Source: Spinacia oleracea (lineage: Eukaryota > Streptophyta > Magnoliopsida > Caryophyllales > Amaranthaceae). Taken from it: a DNA stretch of 64,000 nt. Positions 26,687 through 38,861 of the stretch are shown here, in pieces (positions within the stretch are counted from its first letter, which is position 1; every line of letters begins with the position of its first letter). The notes below the pieces were generated by a model. That model saw only the letters and a list, made by a program, of their open reading frames with translations, was not told where the DNA came from and searched no databases. The DNA is taken from the NCBI RefSeq assembly GCF_020520425.1, contig NC_079487.1:112936141-113000140 (forward strand), read 5' to 3'. The translations under genes and the position numbers were made by a program.

Positions 26687-26695
26687 TTTAATTTT

Positions 26696-27049
26696 TGATA
26701 TCAGTATCACATAACCGTAAAGAAGTTCCTACAATAATAGTACCATAAGAAACCATTTTCACTTTGTTTTCTTCCATTTTTTTACTATAACAGCTCGTGT
26801 GTCATCAATTCAACATGACAAAAGACAAAGTTATCTGTTTTTTAGGGAGATTAATTTTTTACCTCTAAATTCCAGCGACTTTTTACGGACCGATGTATAG
26901 AATTCAGCGGTGCTCTGCAAAAAACCACGCACCAATTCCCCCCCCTCTCTCTCTAGTCTCCTCCCACTGCTCAACTACACTCCCACACTCTCCTTGCTGG
27001 GAATCAGATTGAGTAGATCATACTCTTCTTCCCCAACACCCAACCTACC
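26696..27049 (+). promoter_or_regulatory. Promoter and 5' UTR region of the PMT gene
   Basis: The only upstream space between the MULE-like element and the start codon is about 350 bp. A pyrimidine-rich CCCCCCCTCTCTCTCTAG-type tract at 26938-26957 is typical of plant leaders. No clear TATA box is seen, so the core promoter may be of the TATA-less or Y-patch type. The element insertion lies close enough to affect upstream control. Confidence 0.45.
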
Positions 27050-30000
27050 ATGAAAGGACCTCTCAACAATGGCGGCGACCTCATCAAATCGCCATTATGC
27101 GTCAAGATCTCCGCCATCTTCTTCCTCTCCATCGCATTCTTCTACATCGGCAAGCACTACTCTGATGTCGGCTACAATCAACTCCTCTTCTTCTCTTCCG
27201 CATCTTCATCTTCTCCTTCTGTTTCTCTCTCTCCTAATCTCAACAAATCGTTTGATATTACTTCCGAAATCAACTCCACTTTACCGACTCCTTCCGCTGG
27301 CGGTGGTTCTCCTCCTGTGTCGGTTCCAGTGCCGGTAGTGGTTCCACCGCCTCCGGCGGAGGAGCCATTGAAGAGGTTCGGGATCGTGGATGAGAACGGG
27401 ACAATGACGGAGGATTTCGAGATCGGGGAGTATGATCCGAATGTGGTGGAGAGTTGGGGGAATTCTAGTGATTCTGAGGTTGCAGTTTCGGAAACTAGGG
27501 TTAGAGTTTCGAAGTTTCCTATTTGTGGTGATAGTTTGAGAGAGTATATTCCTTGCATGGATAATGAAGAGGCTATTAAACGGTTGGTTTCCACGGAGAA
27601 AGGGGAGAAGTTTGAGCGGCATTGTCCGGAGAAAGGAAAGGAGTTGAATTGCTTGATACCGGCGCCGAAGAATTACAAGATTCCGATCCCCTGGCCGAGA
27701 AGCCGTGATGAGGTTCATTTTTTTTCTCTTACTGAACACTGAAGACTGAAGATTTGCATTTAGTTTGATTATTTGTGGTTTTGAGCTGATCTTATTACCC
27801 AATTTATACAAATTGCTGTTTTTGATTTGATTACTTTACAGGAATGCCTAATTGCAAACTTTTTGCATTATGCTGTGCATCTTTGCATATGTTATAACTG
27901 GAAACCAAACAAGAACGAATCTACACGTTTATCTTCTGGTTGAAGCGTAGTCAGTTCTGTACATTTCTTAGCCTGTGTTGAGTAGAGAGTGAGCGAACAT
28001 GGGTTGTTGGATTCGTGGGGGAGAGTTGAATGAGGACAGGCAGTTAAATAGGTCACATGAGAGTATGCTGCTACTTTGAGGAAAAATGAGTAATGACATT
28101 CACTATTAGAGGAAGGATGAATGTTAGTGCATAATTGGATTATTATTTCAGCTCAAGTGAGAAAAGTTTATTGAATTTAAGGATCCAGGAGGGAAGGCAT
28201 TTGATTACATGAGCTGGGAAATGTATCAGTCCACATTATCATGACTACCAGTGTTGTATGTGCTTATGATGGAACTTGGTATTGGAGGGGAACTAGGGAA
28301 GTATGTGATATAACCACATGGTACTGTTACCCTGGTACTGTTTATGAAGCTTTCATTTTCTGTCAGGAAAGAAGATATCAAATATAGTCAGCCTAACCCT
28401 TGAATTGTCAAGGGTATGTTTTGAAAAACTTCAATCATTTCAATTCATTTGAAAATAATATCTATCCCTAAATATTAATATGAATTCCCGATGAATCTCA
28501 ATAACCAACAACTATCAATTTTGGTGGTAAAGAACTATAAAATAGGCGGAAAACTACAGGAGGATTTCTTGAGTTGTTCATTCAATTAATATCAAATAAG
28601 TCGTGTCTTGTTTAGACCTATAAATAAAGTGGAAGCCGCTAGTAAAAAACCGAAACAACTAGTTAGAGTAGACACGAAGGAGCTAAATAACATATGTTCT
28701 TTTTATACATGTGTTGCTAAAGTACTTAGAAGCCCCTTTGATATCTCTTCATCTGCAAAGAATTCTCGATGTGAAAACCAGAGACAAAGAGCTGATCTTT
28801 GAATAGGAAAAAGAGTGGATCTGCAGGGTCCCAAATGAATTGGCTTATTCGAAAAAGCCCTGTTCTTTGGAAGATCTATTTCGTGTTTGGTACTGCATGG
28901 TTCCACTCCGCAAGAATTCGGAATCATTCTCTTTATCATAAATGCTCCATTTGCCCCGACACGACCTTTGTTCTTGGAAGCCTTGAACTACCTGTCTCTT
29001 CACATCTAGTCAAGAAAGGAGATATCAAAAGTTGTAGAAAAGTTGTTGTGGAAAATTTGATTAATCCCTAATGAACTATACTGAAAATTTTAAATCTTAC
29101 AATTTTCTTTTTTAGGGATTGTCAATTGTTTATGTGTTGGTCAGTTAAGATTGTTTCTGAGAGTATTATCTTCCTCGATTTTGATTTCATCAGCTTGAAG
29201 GGGTCCATCAATGAACTTATATAGGTTTTCCTTGGTATTGGTGTCCAGGAATGCTTAGAAATCATCAAGCTTCTACTGCTATCTGATCTTAGATTTTGAC
29301 TGAGAAAATAAGTCATCAATATCCGGGAGAAAATAGTCAAAATACTTTATTATTCAGGAGAACAAAGTGTTTTTTATTTGAATGTAAATAAGTCATCGGT
29401 ATTATATTGTTACATATATAACCTGCACTCCTGACATTGGCAGGCTCTTATAGATTTGAGGACTTGTTGCTGAAAGTAAATTCGATATTTTTGTTTTTTC
29501 CAAACACACTCTGGACGTAGTGCTTCTAACCCGTTCAATGAGTGTTATTAAGCATGTTGTTGAGAGGCTTATTGATTATTGAACTGTCTGACCTAGATAT
29601 ACATTATACATTTACGAAGTATTACTTGTAAGTAAGTAGGCACAAGTGTGCTGTGCTAATGCTTGTGGATGAGAGAGGGAAAGAGTAGAGGGATGGCAGG
29701 AAGGCTGCAGTAGAGTGGATTTTCATTTTTTTCTCCCCATATGTAATTTAGCTTCTCTGTGCTTATCGGCTGATATATTACACATATTTGGAAAGAAAAT
29801 GCTTCTAAGTTTACTAGTAGCTCCATCTAATAGAATTTTTGTGGGTGCATTGTGCTAAGAAATCTTATACATTTAGCCTTTTTTTTAGCCGCAGAACTTT
29901 GAACTTACCCTGTATCCGATGCACCAACCAAGGAACGTTTCTGCTTGTCTGTCTACAAACTTGTGTTCTACCTTAAATTTTAGTCACCGGGGCGTTATTT

Positions 30001-33000
30001 TTCAGTATGCAAGTGTTGTTTCAGTTATGTGTTCCCTTGTCTAACTTAACTATTATACACATGTGGAGTAGTCTAAAATATATGAGATTATTGTTCAGAA
30101 TCAATTATCTAGACTATTGAATGTTTCTTTGCCTGCCTAGTATGGACTATGGAGTATCGTCAATAGAATGTTTGCTTTAGTGTCTAATTGATGCGGGTAT
30201 TTCATGCTGCATGTGTAGTTGTAGATTCTTTTACTCTGTAGGTTGGGTTAATCTTCATGAGATATTGAGAGCATATAGGAACTTTATTCTGTTCTCTAAA
30301 AGTTTTGGTGTTCTGAAATTCTGATGTCTAATAATAAAGTCATGCGTCCCAATGCAGGTATGGTTTTTTAATGTTCCTCATACACGTCTTGTTGAAGATA
30401 AAGGTGGTCAAAACTGGATGATTAGAGCAAAGGACAAATTTAAGTTTCCTGGAGGTGGTACACAATTTATACATGGTGCAGATCAATACTTGGATCAAAT
30501 TTCTCAGGTGCTTACCTCTTTGTTCGTGGCATCCATGTAGTACAAAAAGCTTTCTTTTTTTTATATATATTTTTTCTTTTGATCTCATTCGGATAATACA
30601 TGTAGATGATCCCTGAAATTTCATTTGGCCAACATACGCGTGTTGTATTAGATGTTGGATGTGGTGTTGCAAGCTTTGGCGCCTACCTAATGTCACGAAA
30701 TGTGACCACTTTATCAGTCGCTCCTAAGGATGTCCATGAGAATCAAATTCAGTTCGCACTTGAGCGGGGAGTGCCTGCAATGGTGGCAGCCTTTACTACT
30801 CGTCGTCTACCATATCCAAGTCAAGCTTATGATATGATACATTGCTCAAGATGTAGAATCAATTGGACTCGTGATGGTAAGCCTTTTCCTTTCAGTACTT
30901 TGTGATAGTTACATTATTCACTGCAAATACCTAGCTTGATGTTTGCTGATTTATCTGTCAAGAAAATGAAGTCTTTAGTGATGTGTTTTACACTATTTAT
31001 CTATATCTTCGTGGACTTCCTGTAGTCTTTGAACACTTTTTTAACCCAAAATAACTCGAGAAAATAAAAAATGTTTTGACCCCAAAGTGACCCAAAAGAT
31101 GACCTACATAGAATTCAAATTTACCTGGCCTGGAACATACCTGACCTACCTGTTTGGCAGGCGCTGGCCTACACGGATGTGATTTTTTTACAATAATCGA
31201 TCAGTGCCGTAGCTTGGTGCAATTGTGCAGATAGCATTGAGTTTCAAATACATTGCTTCAAATGGTTAGTTGGAAGTTGGCTTCTGGAAATTGTGAAATG
31301 TGGATTGCTAGCAAGAAAATCCCTGAACATTATTGGATATATTTTGCTGGTACATGTATGCAAAATATTAGAAGTCATGCATTCCTGATGAAAGATAATC
31401 AGGATGTAACTTTATTTGAGTATTATTACATGAATAGAATCGTATGACTTGTGAGCTGTGACTCTTGTTGCAAAAATGTTTCGTGGACTGGGGAGGTTGA
31501 ACTGCACTCTTTAACACAGTAGTCATTCTTAGGAGAGAAGAGATTAACAATTTTTTGTGTAAGCTGATACTAACATTAATCTATGTGAAACTGGCTCGTG
31601 TACCATTGCTTTGATACCTTTGAATTTTTTCCCTAATAGTTTTATCTCCTTAATCTTCTATCAATGTGTGTGTGACAGATGGAATTCTTCTTCTTGAGGT
31701 CAATAGGTTGCTACGGGCAGGTGGCTACTTTGCATGGGCGGCACAGCCAGTTTATAAGCATGAACCAATTTTAGAAGAACAATGGAAAGGTATAAGTCTA
31801 GAAATCCTTGTCTGTTGTCTCTACAACAGACCTCAATGGCTGTTGGCCTGTTGCTGGTTGGTTAATAAGTTATTGTATTCAAATATCAGTGAGGCTTTCT
31901 AACATTTAGATAACACAAGAGTTTTATATGATATACGATTTGGCATTAACCTTATTCAAATATTGTTTTCATAGGGGGATACTGGCTGACAGGTGGAACT
32001 TTATTTCTGGGTTCTCAATATTAGTAATATGGGTATAGTAATTCCTGGTAGTAGGAACCTAGGACAAAGTTGTCAAAATCACTGAGTACCCTTGTGTTTG
32101 ATTAAGCTTGAGCAGTCCTGGCAAATTTAACTTTATGTGTGCATGCATTTGTTGTTTTCAGCAATTTGTTTAATTTCCATGATCTGACACCAAATAAATT
32201 TTTTCTTTTACCCTTTTCTCCAGAGATGGTTAACCTTACGACTCGTCTTTGCTGGGAGCTAGTGAAAAAGGAAGGATATATTGCAATTTGGCAAAAGCCC
32301 TTGAACAATAGTTGCTATCTGAGCCGCGAAGCTGGAACTCTCCCCCCTCTCTGTGATAAGGATGACGATCCAGATAATGTTTGGTATGTTTTGTTAGTTT
32401 TATGGAATCTAAATCTGATAGTCCAGATAATATTTGGTTCATTATTATGCAAGTATAAGAGCTGTTGTGGCATCAATATTGACTCGAGGGATGCTAAGCC
32501 CTATATCAAGGTTCTTAGTTAAATTGTTTCGTGCTCATGCCTGGTCTCATCAAAATGATGTGCAAGAATTTGTGGTTGACAATGACGTCTGTGGTATGCT
32601 TTGAATCTTGGTTAATGTATCCCCTGAGCTGCCTGATTTACCTCATTCTTGAATCAGATTTTTTTTAATATGTTGCTTAGGCTATGAGCAGCTGGGCACT
32701 TGCAGGGGCTCTCCAAGGGATTTTCTGCGAGTGAAACTCCAGAGATCTCCAATTTTTCCTGAGATGGGAAATCTTGAGAAGCTTTTATGAAGAGCCCCTT
32801 GTTTGGAGCTTTTCCATGGATCTCCAAACTATTTTCCATCTTGCCCAGTCAATGAGTTGAGACTTGGACGAGAGAGTGAGAATGAGGTGGGAGAATGGGA
32901 ACCTGGAGAAGTAGAAAAGAAATAGGAGAGCCCTATCTGGGACTGTTTTATGTGCATTTTTTGCTAAGGATTTTGAATGATGGAGTATAGGATGGAGAAG

Positions 33001-35111
33001 GGCATCCCAAATTGGTATAGTCCTTAATGCATCTTGTTCAGCTTGTATAACGTGTACTGTGTACGAGGTGGAGCATGTAGCGTTATCTGTAGTAGCAACT
33101 AGGTGACAATTTGAGTATTTAATATCCCCTTTAGATGCCTCCGACGGTATGATTTGCAATTTGACAATTTGGCTGATATAAAATGATTGCAACATTGGAG
33201 AAGAAGGATTTACCATTTCAAACAAGTTAACCAACAGTAAGAATAAAATCCAATGCTTTTGTTGCATTCACTTCTTGCTTTACCATCAGGATCCTTTGGG
33301 ACGCTTTTTGTTGTATTCACATCTTGCTTTACCATCAGGATCCTCTTGGGGGGGGGGGGGGGGGAGACAATTGTTCACTTTGATGGTTAGGTTGTTGTTT
33401 AATTTAATAGGCTTCCCTTGTCAGCATAACTTGGCTAATTAAAGTTGCATTCTCTCTCTGGCCTTGCCTTTTTAGTTTTAGATCTAGTTGTCCGCTTTTT
33501 TCCTCATGTGGTACTGTTAATAACCACCAGCAACATTTGTTGTGATTAAATTAGGTATGTGAATCTCCAGCCATGCATCACTCGTCTTCCGGAGAATGGT
33601 TACGGTGGAAATGTAACAAAGTGGCCTGAAAGATTGCATACCCCGCCAGATAGGCTGCAGAGTATCCAAATTGACGCTTACATATCTAGGAAAGAGCTCT
33701 TCAAAGCTGAATCAAAATATTGGAATGAAATTATAGGAAGCTATGTTCGTGCTTGGCATTGGAAGACTTTGAAATTCAGAAATGTGTTGGACATGAGGGC
33801 CGGCTATGGAGGGTATTATCACAGTCTCTGTTCTTTTTTCCTCTCCCTAACCCCAGGAACCCTGCTCAGCTTTTGCTGTATTAGATCTCAGTTCTTCCTT
33901 GACAATGCTAATCTCTATGATTCCTTCTGTGATTTTGGCAGATTTGCAGCTGCATTGGTTGATTTCGGTATAGATTGCTGGGTTATGAATGTGGTTCCTG
34001 TGAGTGGGCCAAATACGCTGCCTGTTATTAATGATCGTGGACTTATTGGAGTCATGCATGACTGGTTTGTATTATCATCACTTTCTAGATTCTTGTCGTC
34101 CTGATTTTTCTCCTTGGAGTACGATAGTTACTAGAGTATGGTTTAGCCGTAGTTGTTGTGCAATTTTGTTGTATTTCAGTGTAAGATTTCAGTTAGGAAC
34201 AGCTGATAGCCTTCGCTTACTAACATCCTCATCTTACAAGGGCCATAAGGTTGTATCACTGGATACCAACGGTTATGGTTATGGTTATGGTTATGGTTAT
34301 GGTTATTAGCAGTACTGGATCTGGCGTACCAGTGGTTACTGGTGATATATAATGATTTGCATTATTCTTCTGCAGGTGTGAACCCTTTGACACATACCCA
34401 AGAACTTATGATCTATTGCATGCCTCTGGCCTCTTCGCCATTGAGAGAAAAAGGTATGTCTCGTTCCATTTGTAATTGTCATTGCTCAAATTGTGTTGTG
34501 CAATGAAGCAACATATCACAAATTATCTTGCTTTCTAAGGTTCTTACCTTTACGACTCATTTGGTACAAGGCTGTAGATGAAAACACCCCTATGAGTTTG
34601 GATATAATTTTATATTCTATATTCCCTGATATTGTCTCTGCTGCCGTGTACCCATTATGCAATTTTCTTCATTACTTTCTGTCAACACTAGCCACCACCT
34701 AGTCATTGCATATCAAATTATACTAGTTGACACATTTTTTCAGTTTCTGTTTCGCCAAACAAGCTGTTAGGATTTTTGTCCGAAAACTTGTAATTCATTC
34801 CTATGCAAGCCCTTCACATCTGTTCTTGAGATCAATGCCTGAATTTTCAGTCGCTATGAGTTTGTCTTGTCTACATGTAACTCTTTTTTATTAATAATCT
34901 CAGATGCAATGTTTCTAGCATCATGCTTGAGATGGATCGGATCCTAAGGCCAGGTGGCCGTGTATATATCCGTGATATCATTTCTGTTGTCGAAGAGCTT
35001 CAAGAAATCGCCAAGGCAATGGGATGGCGAGCAGCTATTCATGACACTTCTGAAGGACCTCATGCTAGCTATAAGGTCTTGTCATGTGATAAGCAGCTGT
35101 TGCGAAAGTAA
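27050..35111 (+). CDS. PMT11: Putative Golgi methyltransferase, PMT11-like (DUF248/Methyltransf_29)
   Basis: Nine exons: 27050-27712, 30358-30507, 30606-30876, 31679-31789, 32224-32383, 33555-33812, 33942-34064, 34376-34453, 34904-35111. All introns are GT-AG and phases join to 2022 nt, 673 residues plus stop; Arabidopsis PMT11 is, from memory, about 690. The N-terminus [19 protein letters not shown] precedes one membrane anchor (about residues 17-36), then a Ser- and Pro-rich stem, as in type II Golgi proteins. Landmarks are [53 protein letters not shown], the first SAM-binding motif [13 protein letters not shown] (from residue 287), [35 protein letters not shown], and [13 protein letters not shown] near the end. 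Members such as QUA2 act on pectin homogalacturonan; activity of this subgroup is inferred. Intron 1 is 2.6 kb and holds a plastid fragment. Confidence 0.95.
28733..28962 (-). pseudogene. ycf2: Nuclear plastid-DNA insert: fragment of ycf2
   Basis: The minus strand encodes pieces of the C-terminal part of plastid Ycf2: [34 protein letters not shown], then, after a one-base deletion in the T-run of GGGCTTTTTCG (about 28850), [11 protein letters not shown]-like sequence, and [16 protein letters not shown] in a shifted frame. The match stops abruptly near 28733 on one side and near 28962 on the other. It lies in intron 1 of the PMT gene, antisense to it. Recognition is from memory of Ycf2. Flanking 28600-28732 may also be organellar, but I could not place it. 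Confidence 0.75.
33262..33364. repeat. Tandem duplication ending in a G17 run, PMT intron 5
   Basis: The phrase CTTGCTTTACCATCAGGATC occurs twice, about 47 bp apart, each time with a preceding TTGTATTCAC-like word. The second copy runs into 17 consecutive G at 33348-33364. Confidence 0.8.
34271..34306 (+). repeat. (GGTTAT)6 hexamer repeat in PMT intron 7
   Basis: Six perfect tandem GGTTAT units in the intron between 34064 and 34376. The unit resembles, but is not, the plant telomere repeat. Confidence 0.9.
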
Positions 35112-35964
35112 CAAGCACGGAGTAGAAAAAGAGGTTTAGAATTATCAAATGAAATTTTTGCTTGAATGAAGTTCTGATATTGTTCATGCTTGTCTGTGGG
35201 ACCTAATGGAGGGTTGCTGCGGATTGTCGAGAAATCATACTGGGTGAAGGCTGACAAAGTATCAGAGATAGAGAGACAGAGACAGATAGATAAAGGAGAA
35301 AAGAATTCATTGTACTATCTAGTGTATAGGAAGTATATTTATATCGGGTTGTTCATTGTAACTTGGAGGTTAGAACACTTAGTCCCGAAGGGCGACATGC
35401 CAAGGGTTCATTCACTTCATTGTATAACTACTGCATAACCTGTACCTCAGCTTATATTCTTCTTTGCGTGTATTTATTTTAAGCAGTGAATATTAGAAGG
35501 AAAAAATCATGTAAAGATGATATCAGCAACTACTTTTTTTGCTTGAAATTAATTTGAATTTCATAGTCTATTCTTGTCATTTGAGTTTTATACCATTTAC
35601 CTGAAGTTTATAACCGCATCACTAAATGTTTAATACTGAGTCAATACTTTGTAGTGTTTGTATATTCCAAGTTCCCAACAACATTGAGATACCATGGGGC
35701 GAAAAGAAACTTCTCGACTTTTAAGTTTTAACATTAGTTTTTGCTGCTATTGGTATGTTCGATCGACCCTTTGAACTATTATTGGGTAAGCTTCTCAAAA
35801 ATAATACCCCCATCCTCTATTACTTTAACACTTCTTGTATGAAGACTATTTCATTCCTAACTCAAATAAACAAAATTCTCCACTGTGGAATGACACAAAA
35901 TTTCATGAAGCTGTGATAACCCAATAACCGGAATCAAATTGGAAAGAGGCCCATGTTGTGACAG
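35112..35964. other. Tail-to-tail intergenic region between PMT and HESO1-like genes
   Basis: About 850 bp separate the two stop codons. It must contain both 3' UTRs and polyadenylation sites. I see no gene, MITE or clear boundary; the sequence to about 35500 probably belongs to the PMT transcript. Confidence 0.5.
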
Positions 35965-38815
35965 CTACATATCAGATTGTTTAGGTCGCCAAATTTGCTG
36001 GGGTTGCCGTTGAGATGCCTTAACAGGTTGCTGTGAAGCCACGTTGTTGGCTTGGCCAGGCTGTAAACTGTTTTGAGCTAATCGTTCAGATGCCACAGCA
36101 ACTTCTCTGGCCACTCTGTTAGGCTGACTTCGAGGTCTATTCCTTGGAAACTGTTGGTTGTTTGCAGGAGCTTGTCTTTGAAATGCTAGCTTTGATTTTT
36201 GTGGAGTGTTGTTGTTGAGGTGACTCAGTTGCCTTGTCTTCCGAAACTGCAAGGATGAGTGGCTGCTGCTGGTGCCATGGCGTACATTTTGATTGGTCCT
36301 ACCATTGGCCATCGGACTTCCAAATACTGCTCCAGGGAATAAATGGGAAATTTCATACCTAACTAAAGAGGGGATGAGAACATTTCGAGGCTGATTTGGA
36401 GCAGCAATCACACGGTATGTGTTTGTGAACACTTCAGCTATTCTACTCAGCTGAGTGCTGTTAACAGCTCTTGCGGTATTTTCAGGTTGCTCAAAAGGAT
36501 CTTCAATCTGTCATCATTAATCAGGAATCAGGATAACAGATATAATCCCCGCTTGAATCAAGAAAGAGAAAAGGGAGACAAGAAGACAGCATACAAATAT
36601 GGCATATGTTTTGGGTAGCCATCTCGTAGTTGTATTTATGTCTTCCCATTGTCCAGAGTATGTAGAAATTCCTTGCACTGTTGCTCTTGTACTAATGTCA
36701 GAGAACTGCACACAAGTGTAAAACATCACCAGAAAAACAAACCGATGTTATTTACATTAACCTCAAAAGTGGAGCAGGGATGTGATGTACCAACTTTATT
36801 CATTGCCTATGTGCCTCCAATAGGAAATCCCAATTAACTAGATATCTGGAAATCAGAAAATCTTCCAACAGGGTCAAAGAAGCAGAGGCACAAAATTATA
36901 ACATACCTTCGCCAGGAAGGAAGTAAAGAGCTGAGGCAAACTGCTGCAGTTAACTCTTCTCTCTTTTCTAAATTTAGTGATATTACTTAAAGATATTTCT
37001 TCAATACGTCTTTCAACATCAGCTCTTACTCCTGCAGGACAACAAATACCCTTAGGCCTCAGGAAACATTTTAAAATTTGATGGTCGAATGTATATTTGA
37101 GGACAAAAAGTTTACATAACTTATTGAGCTACGGTTGGAAAAAAGGATAATAGCAACTTAAAATTCAAAGAGAAGGCAACTAGTTAAAAAACGAATATTT
37201 GTTCCTCCATGGTTTACTGGGTGCATAATGCAACCTGGGAAATGGGAATAGGGAACCAACACCCCACCCCACCCCCCCTAAAAACCTAATCACCACATCC
37301 AAAAAAAAGTATCCACTGTAGAGCATCTTAAAAAACAAAATCACAGTTCTCATGTAACGGAATATGGGTCAATCGGGAAGCACGATTTTATTATTGCTAG
37401 GATAAGGCAAGAGCCTCTGTGGAGGCATTGGAATAATGTTAATGGTTAACACTGTAGAGTTATAGTACATAGACAGAAAACTTCATTAACACCCTGAAAA
37501 ACTAATGGAACCACCATCAAGTTATCGATATTCGAAAATTACTATTTAGTAAAACCAGCTATCTAACACAGCTTTGTATGGTGTAAATGGATGCACAGCT
37601 TGTATGATTTCAGATAGTTTTGACATGACTGTGATTTTATTAAAGCCATTAAGTTCTCTTCACTTACTCACTTTAAGATGTAAGTCTATATATCAAAGAA
37701 GTGAATGAGTCTCAAAATTATGAGTTGCTTTGTTTCCATGTCAACCATGTTGCAGTGAATCAGTTTGATATGAAAAATCTTCCAAGGTACTGTAGGAGTT
37801 GGGGGGAGGGTTTCAGACTTTCAGTAAATAAAATGTCAGACATATACACTATTTTGGCACCTATAAGTTCATCAGCCATGTTTCCAAGGTACAGGTCTTT
37901 GAGTGGAGGCAAAATTGCTGGAACGCACGTCTGCACAAAAAATATGGGGCAACAATAAATTACAACAAGGTCTGCTGAATAGCGTAATGTCTAACATATA
38001 AAAGAGAAAATGTTAGACAGTCATACACAGTAATAGCAAGTCATGCATAAAGTAATAGTAAACCCCAAAATATGAGCGACTGCCATTCTGTTTGGGAGAT
38101 ATGAAGTCAAAACCTCATGACCAAGGACCTATTCATGAATTTCAATAAACTAGCATACCTGAAAATGGAAGATGACAAGTAAGGACAGAGAATAGGAGTT
38201 AAAGGTCCCAGTTTTTGAACTATTGATATTGTTCGCTTTTGCCCACTCCTTGACCTGCAAGAAAAATTCCAATGCCAAAAACTAAGGTTCTCTTCATGCA
38301 TAATAACATCTACCTAATAATAGTTAACAGATCATACCAGCAAAACCATATCCCGGAAACGGCGATCTATAAAGCTGATCCATAACAAAAATTTAGATTT
38401 CATCTTGCCTGACACGTTATTAATTGAAATATCACAAGAGATGTTCTGATATTTGCTCTCGAGTTTCAGAATAGGAACTCTGGCGTGAGATACAGATTGC
38501 AACCTCCTAAAGCTGCCTGCAAAACAATCTTTTCAATGTTAAAAGAAACAACAGACTTACTCTGCTAGGATATGTTCACAAGCTAAAGCTTTCATGGGTA
38601 GACCTTCTAACTCTTCAAGACAACTTTTCTATAGGGATTATATCCAGTCCAAACCTGTTTCGTATAACTCTTCAGGTTACACGGACATTATATAACCCAA
38701 ATACTTGGTGGCTGGAAAAATCTCAGCATATAGACGGATAATTTTTCAGTAACATTTAGTCCAGTTCTCAAGGGATAATTTTCAATAACATTAAGTCCAG
38801 TTCTCAAGAGATCAT

Positions 38816-38861
<46 letters not shown>

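Noticed and set aside
27069-27811. Frames overlapping PMT exon 1 in other frames and on the minus strand
   Set aside because: They are shadows of the real exon, which has clear family similarity.
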